A stretch of 20,340 nucleotides of DNA, taken from assembly GCA_035574175.1 (NCBI GenBank), contig DATLZB010000078.1, forward strand, positions 1 to 20,340, written 5' to 3'. The notes below the pieces were generated by a model. That model saw nothing but the letters and a program-made list of their open reading frames with translations, did no database searches and was not told where the DNA came from. This document shows positions 14,212 through 20,340 of this stretch, piece after piece (position 1 is the stretch's first letter; each line of letters starts with the position of its first letter). A program made the position numbers and the translations under genes. The stretch comes from DATLZB01 sp035574175 (GTDB lineage: Bacteria > Pseudomonadota > Alphaproteobacteria > Rhizobiales > Hyphomicrobiaceae).

Positions 14212-14864
14212 GCCTCGAGCGCGGGGATGCCCGCGCCCACATGGACGGAATCTACCGCTGTCAGCGCCACATCTATGATGCGACGCGCAAGTTCTTCCTG
14301 CTCGGGCGCGACCGGCTGCTCCAGGACCTTGAGCCGCCGCCCGGAGGCGCCGTGCTCGAGGTCGCCTGCGGCACTGGACGCAATCTGATCCTCGCCGCCC
14401 GGCGCCATCCGCAAGCGCGCTTCTTCGGTTTCGACATTTCGAGCGAGATGCTCAAGACCGCGCGCACCTCGATCGCGCGTGCCGGGCTCGACCGGAGCAT
14501 CACCGTCGCCGAAGCCGATGCGACAAGCTTCGACGCAGCCGCACTGTTCGGCCGTGCCGAGTTCGAGCGGGTGTTCATCTCCTACGCGCTTTCGATGATC
14601 CCGCCCTGGCAGGCTGCTGCCTCTGCCGCGCTCGATGCCGTCGGCCCTGGCGGCAAGCTTCTGATCGTCGACTTCGGTCAGCTCGAAGGCTGGCCCGGCT
14701 GGTTCAAGAGCGCGCTTTATGCCTGGCTCGGCCGCTTCTCGGTCGAGCCGCGCCAAACCTTAAAGCCCGTACTTGCAGAGATCGCCGCAGCGCGCGGCGC
14801 CGAGCTGACCTTTGAGCGGCTCTATCGCGGCTACGCCAACTACGCGGTGCTGACCCGACGGTGA
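14208..14864 (+). CDS. btaB: Diacylglyceryl-homoserine N-methyltransferase BtaB
   Basis: This 218-residue class I SAM-dependent methyltransferase should add three methyl groups to the amino group of diacylglyceryl-homoserine, giving DGTS. Motif I is VLEVACGTGRNL (49-60), the acidic loop is GFDISSEML (74-82), and VFISYALSMIPPW and GGKLLIVDFGQ follow. The N-terminal YDATRKFFLLGRDRLL is characteristic of BtaB-type enzymes. The start is a GTG whose last two bases overlap the btaA stop (GTGA), with GGGGAGA upstream at good spacing. This implies translational coupling, and the frame upstream of it is only a btaA shadow. The assignment rests mainly on the pairing with btaA, since the methyltransferase fold alone would also fit phospholipid N-methyltransferases or ubiquinone methylases. 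Confidence 0.88.
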   Translation: MSLERGDARAHMDGIYRCQRHIYDATRKFFLLGRDRLLQDLEPPPGGAVLEVACGTGRNLILAARRHPQARFFGFDISSEMLKTARTSIARAGLDRSITVAEADATSFDAAALFGRAEFERVFISYALSMIPPWQAAASAALDAVGPGGKLLIVDFGQLEGWPGWFKSALYAWLGRFSVEPRQTLKPVLAEIAAARGAELTFERLYRGYANYAVLTRR

Positions 14865-15012
14865 CAAAGACGCGAGCGCCAACGTTCCTGGTGGGGGTGA
14901 CGGGTTGCCAGGAGCATGGTCAGCCAGCAATATGCCGCGTCGTCGCCGTCGACCAGCGTGGCGGCGCCGGCCCCGCCCGGTCAACCAACAAACCGCCCGC
15001 AGGAAGCGCCCG

Positions 15013-16452
15013 ATGAGTGACAGCAAGAACGTGACCGCGGCCGCCCTCCGCTACATCGAGGGTGTCCGCTACGAGGATCTGCCGGCCGAGGCCGTCCGCA
15101 TCGGCCGGCGCTGCATGATCGACACGCTCGGCCTCTATCTCGCCGGCGGCCTTGAGCCGACCGTGCACATCCTCGCCGCCGAAGCCGTCGAGACCGGCGG
15201 GCGGAGCGACGCCTACGTGCTGGCGGCCGGCTCGGCCAAGGCGCCGGCCCCCTTGGCTGCCCGCGTGCTGGGCACCGCTGGCCACGCCCACGACTGGGAC
15301 GACACCCAGGTGAGCGCCGACCCGCGCCATCTTTACGGTCTGCTGACCCACCCGTCCGTGCCGCCGCTGACCGCCGCGCTGGTCGTGGCCCAGCGCTTGG
15401 GCGAAATCGACGGCAAACGCTTCATGCTGGCCTTTGAGGCGGGCTTCGAGGTCGAGTGCAAGATCTCCGAGTGGATGAACCCGCGCCACTATCGCCGCGG
15501 CCATCATTCGAGCGGTACCGTGGGCACCTTCGGGGCGGCCGTGGCCGCTGCCAAGCTGTTGGGACTGAAAGGTGAGAGGCTCGCCCACGCGCTCGGCATC
15601 GCGGCCAGCATGGCGGCCGGCATCCGCTGTAATTTCGGCACGATGACCAAGCCCCTGCATGTGGGGCGGGCCGCTGAAAACGGGGTCACCGCCGCGCTGC
15701 TCGCCGCTCGCGGCTTTACCGCCGACCCAAGCGCGCTCGACGGCCCATGGGGCTTCTTTTCGGTGATGGGCGAAGGCGTGGACGAAGCCAAGCTCGCCCA
15801 GGGCTTCGGCAACACGTACTCGATCGTCGAGCCGGGCGTTTCCATCAAGCCCTATCCGTCCGGCATCCTCACCCACCAGTCCATGGACGCGATGCTGGCG
15901 CTCGTCACCAAGCACGACCTGAAGCCCGAGCAGGTGAAGCGCATCCGCTTCTATGCGGGCAAGAACATCCTGGAGCCGATCCGCTATCCGCTGGCGAAGA
16001 ACCACCTTCAGGCCAAGTTCTCGATGCCGGCGCTGCTCTCCATGATCGTGCTCTGCCGCCGCGCCAGCCATCACGAATTCTCCGACGCCTTCGTCGCCTC
16101 GCCCGCCATGCAGGACATGCAGCGCCGCACCGAGGTGCTGAACGATCCGGAGATCGACGCCAAAGGTTACGATCTGATCCGCTCCCGCATCGAGGTCGAT
16201 ACGACCGACGGCAGAACCCTTGTGCAGTGGGCCGACGAGCGCTACCGCGGCGGGCCGCTGAACCCCATCAGCGATGCCGATCTTGAGGCCAAGTTCCGCA
16301 TGTGTGCGGAAGGCGCCATCGACAGCGCCGCCCAGGACCGGCTGCTCGAGGCGGTGCGCGGCCTGGAGAAGCTCGAGCGCGCCGACACCCTTGCCGAGCT
16401 GATGCGCTTCGACGCCCTGTCGCAGGCGCGAGGCGCTCGCGCTGCCGAGTGA
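15013..16452 (+). CDS. MmgE/PrpD family protein (copy 1)
   Basis: This 479-residue cytoplasmic protein has the MmgE/PrpD layout of a helical N-terminal domain plus a smaller C-terminal alpha/beta domain. Recognisable blocks are GHAHDWDDTQ (about 92-101), RRGHHSSGTVGTFGAA, MTKPLHVGRAAENG and KPYPSGILTH. The family includes 2-methylcitrate dehydratase PrpD, cis-aconitate decarboxylase and iminodisuccinate epimerase, so it acts on small di- or tricarboxylates. No methylcitrate synthase or PrpB/AcnD gene is nearby, so propionate catabolism is unlikely to be the role. ATG 15013 is preceded by AGGAAG (15001-15006) at six bases; upstream in-frame sequence is arginine-rich and unlike the family. It is the first of four same-strand genes. 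Confidence 0.9.
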   Translation: MSDSKNVTAAALRYIEGVRYEDLPAEAVRIGRRCMIDTLGLYLAGGLEPTVHILAAEAVETGGRSDAYVLAAGSAKAPAPLAARVLGTAGHAHDWDDTQVSADPRHLYGLLTHPSVPPLTAALVVAQRLGEIDGKRFMLAFEAGFEVECKISEWMNPRHYRRGHHSSGTVGTFGAAVAAAKLLGLKGERLAHALGIAASMAAGIRCNFGTMTKPLHVGRAAENGVTAALLAARGFTADPSALDGPWGFFSVMGEGVDEAKLAQGFGNTYSIVEPGVSIKPYPSGILTHQSMDAMLALVTKHDLKPEQVKRIRFYAGKNILEPIRYPLAKNHLQAKFSMPALLSMIVLCRRASHHEFSDAFVASPAMQDMQRRTEVLNDPEIDAKGYDLIRSRIEVDTTDGRTLVQWADERYRGGPLNPISDADLEAKFRMCAEGAIDSAAQDRLLEAVRGLEKLERADTLAELMRFDALSQARGARAAE

Positions 16453-16610
16453 GCGGGAAAGGCGTCGCGGCCTGTTGATGCACGGCCGCACAAGGGATGG
16501 CTCCCCCACACCGTCATCCCGGCGCAGGCCGCCTCGGGCACCGCTCAGGCTTGACACCATCGCCACCCATGCAGCAGAGACGGCCGGAGACCAGCAAGAC
16601 GGGGAAGCGC

Positions 16611-17996
16611 ATGCAGGGCAGCACGACCAGGCAAGCCGGCCCGACCCTGGCCGCCAAGCTCGGCGCCTTCGCCGCCGGCATCCGGCCCGCCGAGCTTTCG
16701 GCCAGGACGCGTGAGACGATCCGCCTGCTGCTGCTCGACGTCGCCGGCCTGTGCGTTGCTGCCCGCCGCACCGACTACGTCGCCGCCGCCCTCGCCAGCG
16801 CTGCCTCCTCGGGCACGGCAACGGCGATCGGACATGACCGAGGGCTCGGTCCATACGACGCGGCGCTCGTCAATGGCACTGCCGCCCACGGCGAGGACTA
16901 CGACGACACCTTCGAAGGTGGCCCCATCCATGCCGGAGCGGTGATCGTGCCGGCGGTCCTCGCCATTGCCGAGCATCGCGGCGTCGACGGCGCCGCCGTG
17001 GTGAAAGGCATCGCCGCGGGCGTCGAGATCATGTGCCGCATGAGCCTGGTGGCGCCGCAGGCCACCCACAAGGCGGGCTTCCACCCGACCGCGATCTTCG
17101 GCGCCCCGGCCGCCGCCGTTGCCGTCTCCGCCGCCCTCGGCCTCGACGCCGCCCGCATCGCCAACGCCATCGGCACCGCCGGCAGCCTCGCCTCCGGCAT
17201 CATCGAATACTTGGCCGACGGGAGCTGGACGAAGCGTCTCCATGCCGGCGCCGCTGCCCAGGCCGGTATCCGCGCCGCGCTGCTCGCTGAGGCGGGCTTT
17301 GTGGGCCCCAAGACCGTACTCGAGGGCAGCCACGGCTTCTACAAGGCCTTCGCGCCCTCCCGCGCGCCCGACTTCGCCCCGCTCCTCGATGAGATCGGCA
17401 CCCGATGGGTGACCGACACCATCGCCTTCAAGCCCTACGCCTGCGGGACCATGACCCAGCCCTTCATCGACTGCGCCATCGAGCTTGCGAGGTCCGGCGT
17501 CCGCGCCGACGACATCGTCCGCATCGAGTGCGAGGTCGGCGAGGGCACCGTGCATCGGCTCTGGGAGCCGCTCGCCGCAAAACAGCAGGTGCCGAACGGC
17601 TACGCAGGCAAGTTCTCGACCCCCTATTGCATTGCCGTGGGATTTATCGACGGCCGCGCCGGCCTCGGCCAGTTCACCGACGAGCGCGTCAAGGACGAGG
17701 CCGTGCGCCGCCTCGCCGGCAAGGTCTCCTACATCGTCAACCCCAACGATCCCTATCCGCGCCAGTTCACCGGCCACATTCGGGCCACGTTGAAGGACGG
17801 CTCGGTGAGGGAGGTACGCCGCGCCAACATGCGCGGCGGCGCCCACGACCCACTGTCCCCCGATGAGATTGAAGCCAAGTTCCGCGACAACGCCCGCTTC
17901 GGCGGCTGGACCGACGAGCGCGCCGGCTCCCTTGCCGCCGCCATCGACCGCATCATGGCGGGCGGCCGAGCCGACCTGCAGGCAGCGAGAGGCTGA
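16611..17996 (+). CDS. MmgE/PrpD family protein (copy 2)
   Basis: This 461-residue member of the same family as its neighbour has GTAAHGEDYDDTFEGGPIHA, HKAGFHPTAIFGAPAAA, KRLHAGAAAQAGIRAALL and KPYACGTMTQPFIDCAIEL. The acidic block (GEDYDDT against HDWDDT in copy 1) and the region around the central histidines differ clearly. This is therefore an old paralogue or separate recruit rather than a recent duplicate, and probably has another substrate. Its place 158 nt after copy 1 suggests the two act in one pathway. ATG 16611 was chosen for the GGGGAAG just upstream; an ATG at 16569 lacks any Shine-Dalgarno. The stop is followed at once by a small palindrome and then the permease gene. Confidence 0.9.
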   Translation: MQGSTTRQAGPTLAAKLGAFAAGIRPAELSARTRETIRLLLLDVAGLCVAARRTDYVAAALASAASSGTATAIGHDRGLGPYDAALVNGTAAHGEDYDDTFEGGPIHAGAVIVPAVLAIAEHRGVDGAAVVKGIAAGVEIMCRMSLVAPQATHKAGFHPTAIFGAPAAAVAVSAALGLDAARIANAIGTAGSLASGIIEYLADGSWTKRLHAGAAAQAGIRAALLAEAGFVGPKTVLEGSHGFYKAFAPSRAPDFAPLLDEIGTRWVTDTIAFKPYACGTMTQPFIDCAIELARSGVRADDIVRIECEVGEGTVHRLWEPLAAKQQVPNGYAGKFSTPYCIAVGFIDGRAGLGQFTDERVKDEAVRRLAGKVSYIVNPNDPYPRQFTGHIRATLKDGSVREVRRANMRGGAHDPLSPDEIEAKFRDNARFGGWTDERAGSLAAAIDRIMAGGRADLQAARG

Positions 17997-17997
17997 G

Positions 17998-18022
17998 GTG
18001 TCAGGGACACGGGCGACTTTTT
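17998..18022. repeat. Small palindrome (GTGTCAGGGACAC) followed by a T-run
   Basis: GTGTC (17998-18002) and GACAC (18006-18010) form a 5-nt stem with a 3-nt loop directly after the stop of the second PrpD gene. GGGCGACTTTTTCC comes next. GTGTCAGGGACAC-type motifs occur in dispersed REP-like elements of several proteobacteria, from general knowledge. The hairpin is too short for a strong terminator but could attenuate read-through into the permease gene 34 nt later. Confidence 0.4.
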
Positions 18023-18044
18023 CCACCCTCCTTCGGAACGCCGC

Positions 18045-18809
18045 GTGAGCCTCGATCAACTTGCGAGCGCCGTCGATCTGGGTTCTGCCGTCAGCGTCGC
18101 CATTGGCGCACTTGTCGGCTCGCTTATGAGTTCGGTCACCGGCTCCGGTGGGGCCGCCATCATTGCCTTCGTATTGGCCCCGATCATCGGCGTGGCAGCG
18201 GTCGTTCAGACCATCAGCGTGGCCATGGTGATCAGCCACGTGTCGCGCATCGGCGTATTCTGGACCCACATCAATTGGCCGATGTGCGCGCTGGTGCTGG
18301 CCGGCGCGACGCCCGGCTGCGTCATCGGCGCCCTCGTCTACACGCAACTCGACGAGCGGACCATTTCCGCCGTGCTCGGGTTTTTCCTGGTCGGCATGGT
18401 CGCTGGGCGACGCTTCATCCCGAGCAACGCCGGGCCTCTGTCACCCGACGCGGTCGTCGCCATCGCCCTTCTCTATGGCCTGATCGCCGGCACCACCATC
18501 GGCGGCGGCATTCTGGTGCTGCCCATCCTCGTCGGCGCCGGCCTCGGCGGCATGGCCCTGATCGGCACCGACGCCGCCATCGGGCTCGCCACCCACTTCG
18601 TCAAGATCGTGGTGTTCGGCTCCGCCCAGGTGCTGACGCTGGAGCTCGCCATCCTGGGCACCGTCGTCGGCCTTTGCATGATCCCGGGGACGTTCCTTGC
18701 CCGCTGGATTCTGCAGCGCATGCCGCTCGCCATTCATGCCGCTCTGGTCGACGTCGTCATCGTGCTGGGTGGACTGGGCTTCCTGATCCGTGCGCTGACG
18801 GGGGGCTGA
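18045..18809 (+). CDS. TauE/SafE family anion permease
   Basis: This 254-residue protein is almost entirely hydrophobic, with about eight transmembrane segments arranged as two similar halves. The first opens GALVGSLMSSVTGSGGAAI and the second LYGLIAGTTIGGGILVLPIL; the repeated small-residue hairpins are typical of TauE/SafE. Family members export or import sulfite, sulfoacetate, sulfolactate or other organic anions. In the present setting it would carry the substrate or product of the neighbouring enzymes. The start is a GTG 48 nt after the PrpD copy 2 stop. No strong Shine-Dalgarno is visible, so translation may be modest or the start may lie slightly downstream. Confidence 0.88.
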   Translation: MSLDQLASAVDLGSAVSVAIGALVGSLMSSVTGSGGAAIIAFVLAPIIGVAAVVQTISVAMVISHVSRIGVFWTHINWPMCALVLAGATPGCVIGALVYTQLDERTISAVLGFFLVGMVAGRRFIPSNAGPLSPDAVVAIALLYGLIAGTTIGGGILVLPILVGAGLGGMALIGTDAAIGLATHFVKIVVFGSAQVLTLELAILGTVVGLCMIPGTFLARWILQRMPLAIHAALVDVVIVLGGLGFLIRALTGG

Positions 18810-18883
18810 CGCCACCGTTTGCTCGTTCGCCGGAATGCGGCGATGCTAGTGTCGGTACGCATCGCATTTTAGTGGAGGAGGAC

Positions 18884-19738
18884 ATGTCAGCGGCCGGCAC
18901 CCCCAAGGAGAACGTTGGCATCGTTGGCGTCGGGCGCATGGGTCTTGCCATGCTGAAGCACCTCGTGCGGCACGGCTACCCTGTGACCGCCTGCGACCTG
19001 AGCGAACGGCAGCTCGAACAGGCAAGAGCGGCCGGCGCAACGACTGTCGCAACGCCGGCCGATCTCGCCCGCTCCGCCACGTTCATCATCATCGGCGTCG
19101 GCTACGACGAAGAGGTGGAGCAGGTCGTCTTCGCTGCTGACGGCTTGCTCGCCGGTTTGTCGGCAGGCTCGATCATGGCCGTCTCCTCGACCGTGGCACC
19201 CGATTTGATGAAACGGATCGATGAAGCGGCCGGCCCCAAAGGCATCGATGTGCTCGATGCGCCCATCTGCCGGGGGCGCTTTGCGGCGGACGAGGGCACC
19301 TTGCTCGCACTCCTCGGCGGCAAGCCTGCGGTGGTCGAACGCGCCCGGCCCGTCTACGCTGCCTTCTGCTCCGACATCGCCCACTTGGGCGAGGTCGGTC
19401 ACGGTCAGGTCGGCAAGGCCATGAACAACCTGCTGCTCTGGGTGAACGGTGTGGCCCTCATCGAGGCTGGTCGGCTTGCCGAGTCGACCGGTATCGACCT
19501 CGTCAAGCTGCGCGATGCGCTTTTGATCAGCTCAGGCAGCTCTGCCGCTCTCGCCGACTGGGACACGGTGTCGTTCACCTGGGCTCTCAAGGACATGCAG
19601 ATCGTGGCGAAGATGGCGGACGCGGCAAACCTTTCGCTTCCCGTCACCGGCGCCATCAGGGAACTCGTCAAGGAGGCGCGCCGCATCAAGGGCTCCAACC
19701 CGCCGGCTTGGACCGGCAAGCGCGCTTCGCCGGCCTAA
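18884..19738 (+). CDS. NAD(P)-dependent beta-hydroxyacid dehydrogenase family protein (3-hydroxyisobutyrate dehydrogenase-like)
   Basis: The protein has 284 residues. The Rossmann motif VGIVGVGRMG (GxGxxG at Gly15, Gly17, Gly20) is followed by the NAD-binding domain to about 165. An all-helical C-terminal domain then carries the catalytic lysine Lys178 and Asn182 in GHGQVGKAMNN. The substrate-binding block, normally DAPVSGG, reads DAPICRG (125-131): Ser-Gly is replaced by Cys-Arg. This points to an acid other than 3-hydroxyisobutyrate, tartronate or 6-phosphogluconate, or to altered chemistry. GGAGGAGG immediately precedes the ATG, a very strong Shine-Dalgarno that fixes the start. It lies 74 nt after the permease gene on the same strand, and its stop overlaps the stop of the convergent hydrolase by three bases. 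Confidence 0.92.
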   Translation: MSAAGTPKENVGIVGVGRMGLAMLKHLVRHGYPVTACDLSERQLEQARAAGATTVATPADLARSATFIIIGVGYDEEVEQVVFAADGLLAGLSAGSIMAVSSTVAPDLMKRIDEAAGPKGIDVLDAPICRGRFAADEGTLLALLGGKPAVVERARPVYAAFCSDIAHLGEVGHGQVGKAMNNLLLWVNGVALIEAGRLAESTGIDLVKLRDALLISSGSSAALADWDTVSFTWALKDMQIVAKMADAANLSLPVTGAIRELVKEARRIKGSNPPAWTGKRASPA

Positions 19739-20340
19739 GGCGTTAGCGTGTTCGAGCGGCCCTCCTTGCCGGCTGCGGCCGCCTGCTCCCCGGGGGTCTC
19801 CCGAGCGGGCCTTTGACCGAGTTCCCGCACCACCCGCTCCACGCCCATCACGTCGGCGTACTTGTGGTGGAGGTCGAACAGGTTGACCTTGTGCGAGAGT
19901 TCGCTGCGATCGAAGCAGCACTCTTCCACCAGCACCACGTGGAAGCCGTGCGAATAGGCATCGACCGCGCTGGCCCTCAGGCAGCCCGAGGTGCTCTCTC
20001 CGATCATGATCACCGAGCGCACGCCGAGTTCGGTCAGATGCGCGGCAAGCGGTGTGCCGAAGAAGGCGCTGGCCCGCTGCTTGGTGATGACGAGGTCGCC
20101 GGGCTCGGGCGCGAAATCGGCGCGGATCACGTAATCGGAGGGGTCGACCGGCCGCTGTCTGGCCCGCTTGGTCGATCTGACGGCAGCCGGCCGGCTGTTG
20201 GGCCGCGCATCGGTCGTCGAGTAGACGATGGGCAACCCGGTCGCGCGCGCCGCCGTGAACAGCCGCTTGGTCGGCTCGATCGCCCGCCAGGCATTGATGC
20301 CGCATGAGGCGGGAAACTCTCGGGCGACCTCGACAACCGG
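19735..20340 (-). CDS. Isochorismatase-family cysteine hydrolase, N-carbamoylsarcosine amidase/maleamate amidase-like, 5' partial
   Basis: The frame is open through the right edge, so the N-terminus, including the catalytic aspartate, is outside the window; 201 residues are visible. They contain the catalytic lysine in VITKQRASAFFGT and the nucleophile cysteine in GESTSGCLRASAVDA, with VVLVEECCFDRSELSHKVNLFDLHHKYADVM further on. That last stretch is typical of the N-carbamoylsarcosine amidohydrolase and maleamate amidohydrolase branch rather than of true isochorismatases. The enzyme should hydrolyse a small amide or carbamoyl compound in the cytoplasm, releasing ammonia. The C-terminal 30 residues (RPARETPGEQAAAAGKEG) are a low-complexity tail. 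The gene is convergent with the dehydrogenase gene. A TTG at 20235 could be mistaken for a start, but family sequence continues upstream of it (SCGINAWRAIEPT). Confidence 0.9.
   Translation of the reverse strand, partial: PVVEVAREFPASCGINAWRAIEPTKRLFTAARATGLPIVYSTTDARPNSRPAAVRSTKRARQRPVDPSDYVIRADFAPEPGDLVITKQRASAFFGTPLAAHLTELGVRSVIMIGESTSGCLRASAVDAYSHGFHVVLVEECCFDRSELSHKVNLFDLHHKYADVMGVERVVRELGQRPARETPGEQAAAAGKEGRSNTLTP

Noticed and set aside
16508..16535. CCGTCATCCCGGCGCAGGCC in the gap between the PrpD genes, resembling a common alphaproteobacterial intergenic repeat.
   Set aside because: Only one partial arm is present and no matching inverted arm follows, so a repeat cannot be claimed.
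14920..18347. Very long open frames on the minus strand (about 600-640 codons) opposite the two PrpD genes and the permease gene.
   Set aside because: They are GC-rich shadows: the proteins are dominated by G, A, R, H and D without domain motifs, and the plus-strand frames encode clear family members.
1..20340. tRNA, rRNA, CRISPR arrays, integrases, insertion sequences and phage genes.
   Set aside because: No cloverleaf-type sequence, regularly spaced repeats or transposase/integrase motifs were seen by reading both strands; a tRNAscan or ISfinder search would settle it.

Overview
The window is GC-rich, gene-dense bacterial chromosome with 20 confident protein genes, one weaker small basic ORF, and no rRNA, tRNA, CRISPR array, integrase or insertion sequence that I can see. 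It most likely comes from an alphaproteobacterium, probably Hyphomicrobiales-like. The reasons are the DUF1194, DUF1499 and PA0069-type radical SAM families, a btaA-btaB betaine-lipid pair, a Tat-exported hydrolase, and a GAAC-N7-GAAC element, which is the alphaproteobacterial form of the LexA (SOS) box. I cannot name genus or species.

Layout. Positions 1-744 (+): the 3' part of a CoxM-type FAD subunit of a molybdenum hydroxylase. Positions 3711-741 (-): a three-gene export operon (membrane fusion protein, FtsX/MacB-type permease, LolD/MacB-type ATPase) joined by two ATGA stop/start overlaps. Positions 3869-4774 (+): a cytoplasmic LACTB2-like metallo-beta-lactamase-fold (MBL) hydrolase whose 3' end overlaps a convergent DUF1499 membrane protein (5594-4665, -). 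Positions 5678-6490 (+): an exported DUF1194 von Willebrand-like protein. Positions 8431-6602 (-): a radical SAM gene followed 30 nt later by rnhB (RNase HII). The stop codon of rnhB lies inside a REP-like palindrome, and the pair sits behind a promoter whose -35 element lies within the SOS-box match.

Positions 8564-11608 (+): a family 2 glycosyltransferase, then two tandem secreted MBL hydrolases resembling methyl parathion hydrolase. Positions 11752-12408 (+): an unrecognised two-helix membrane protein. Position 12733 (-): a 60-residue very basic ORF, divergent from the operon btaA (12931-14211) and btaB (14208-14864). That operon should convert diacylglycerol to the phosphorus-free betaine lipid DGTS.

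Positions 15013-19738 (+): two unlike MmgE/PrpD proteins, a TauE/SafE permease and a beta-hydroxyacid-dehydrogenase-type oxidoreductase. They are met at the right edge by a convergent, truncated N-carbamoylsarcosine amidase/maleamate amidase-like hydrolase. This looks like an uncharacterised catabolic neighbourhood for a small organic acid, possibly nitrogen- or sulfur-containing; the substrate is not readable from sequence.

Most genes are ordinary members of known families. The points most worth testing are the SOS-controlled radical SAM-rnhB operon, the palindrome that supplies the C-terminus of RNase HII, the exported MBL pair, and the PrpD/TauE/dehydrogenase module with its altered dehydrogenase motif.
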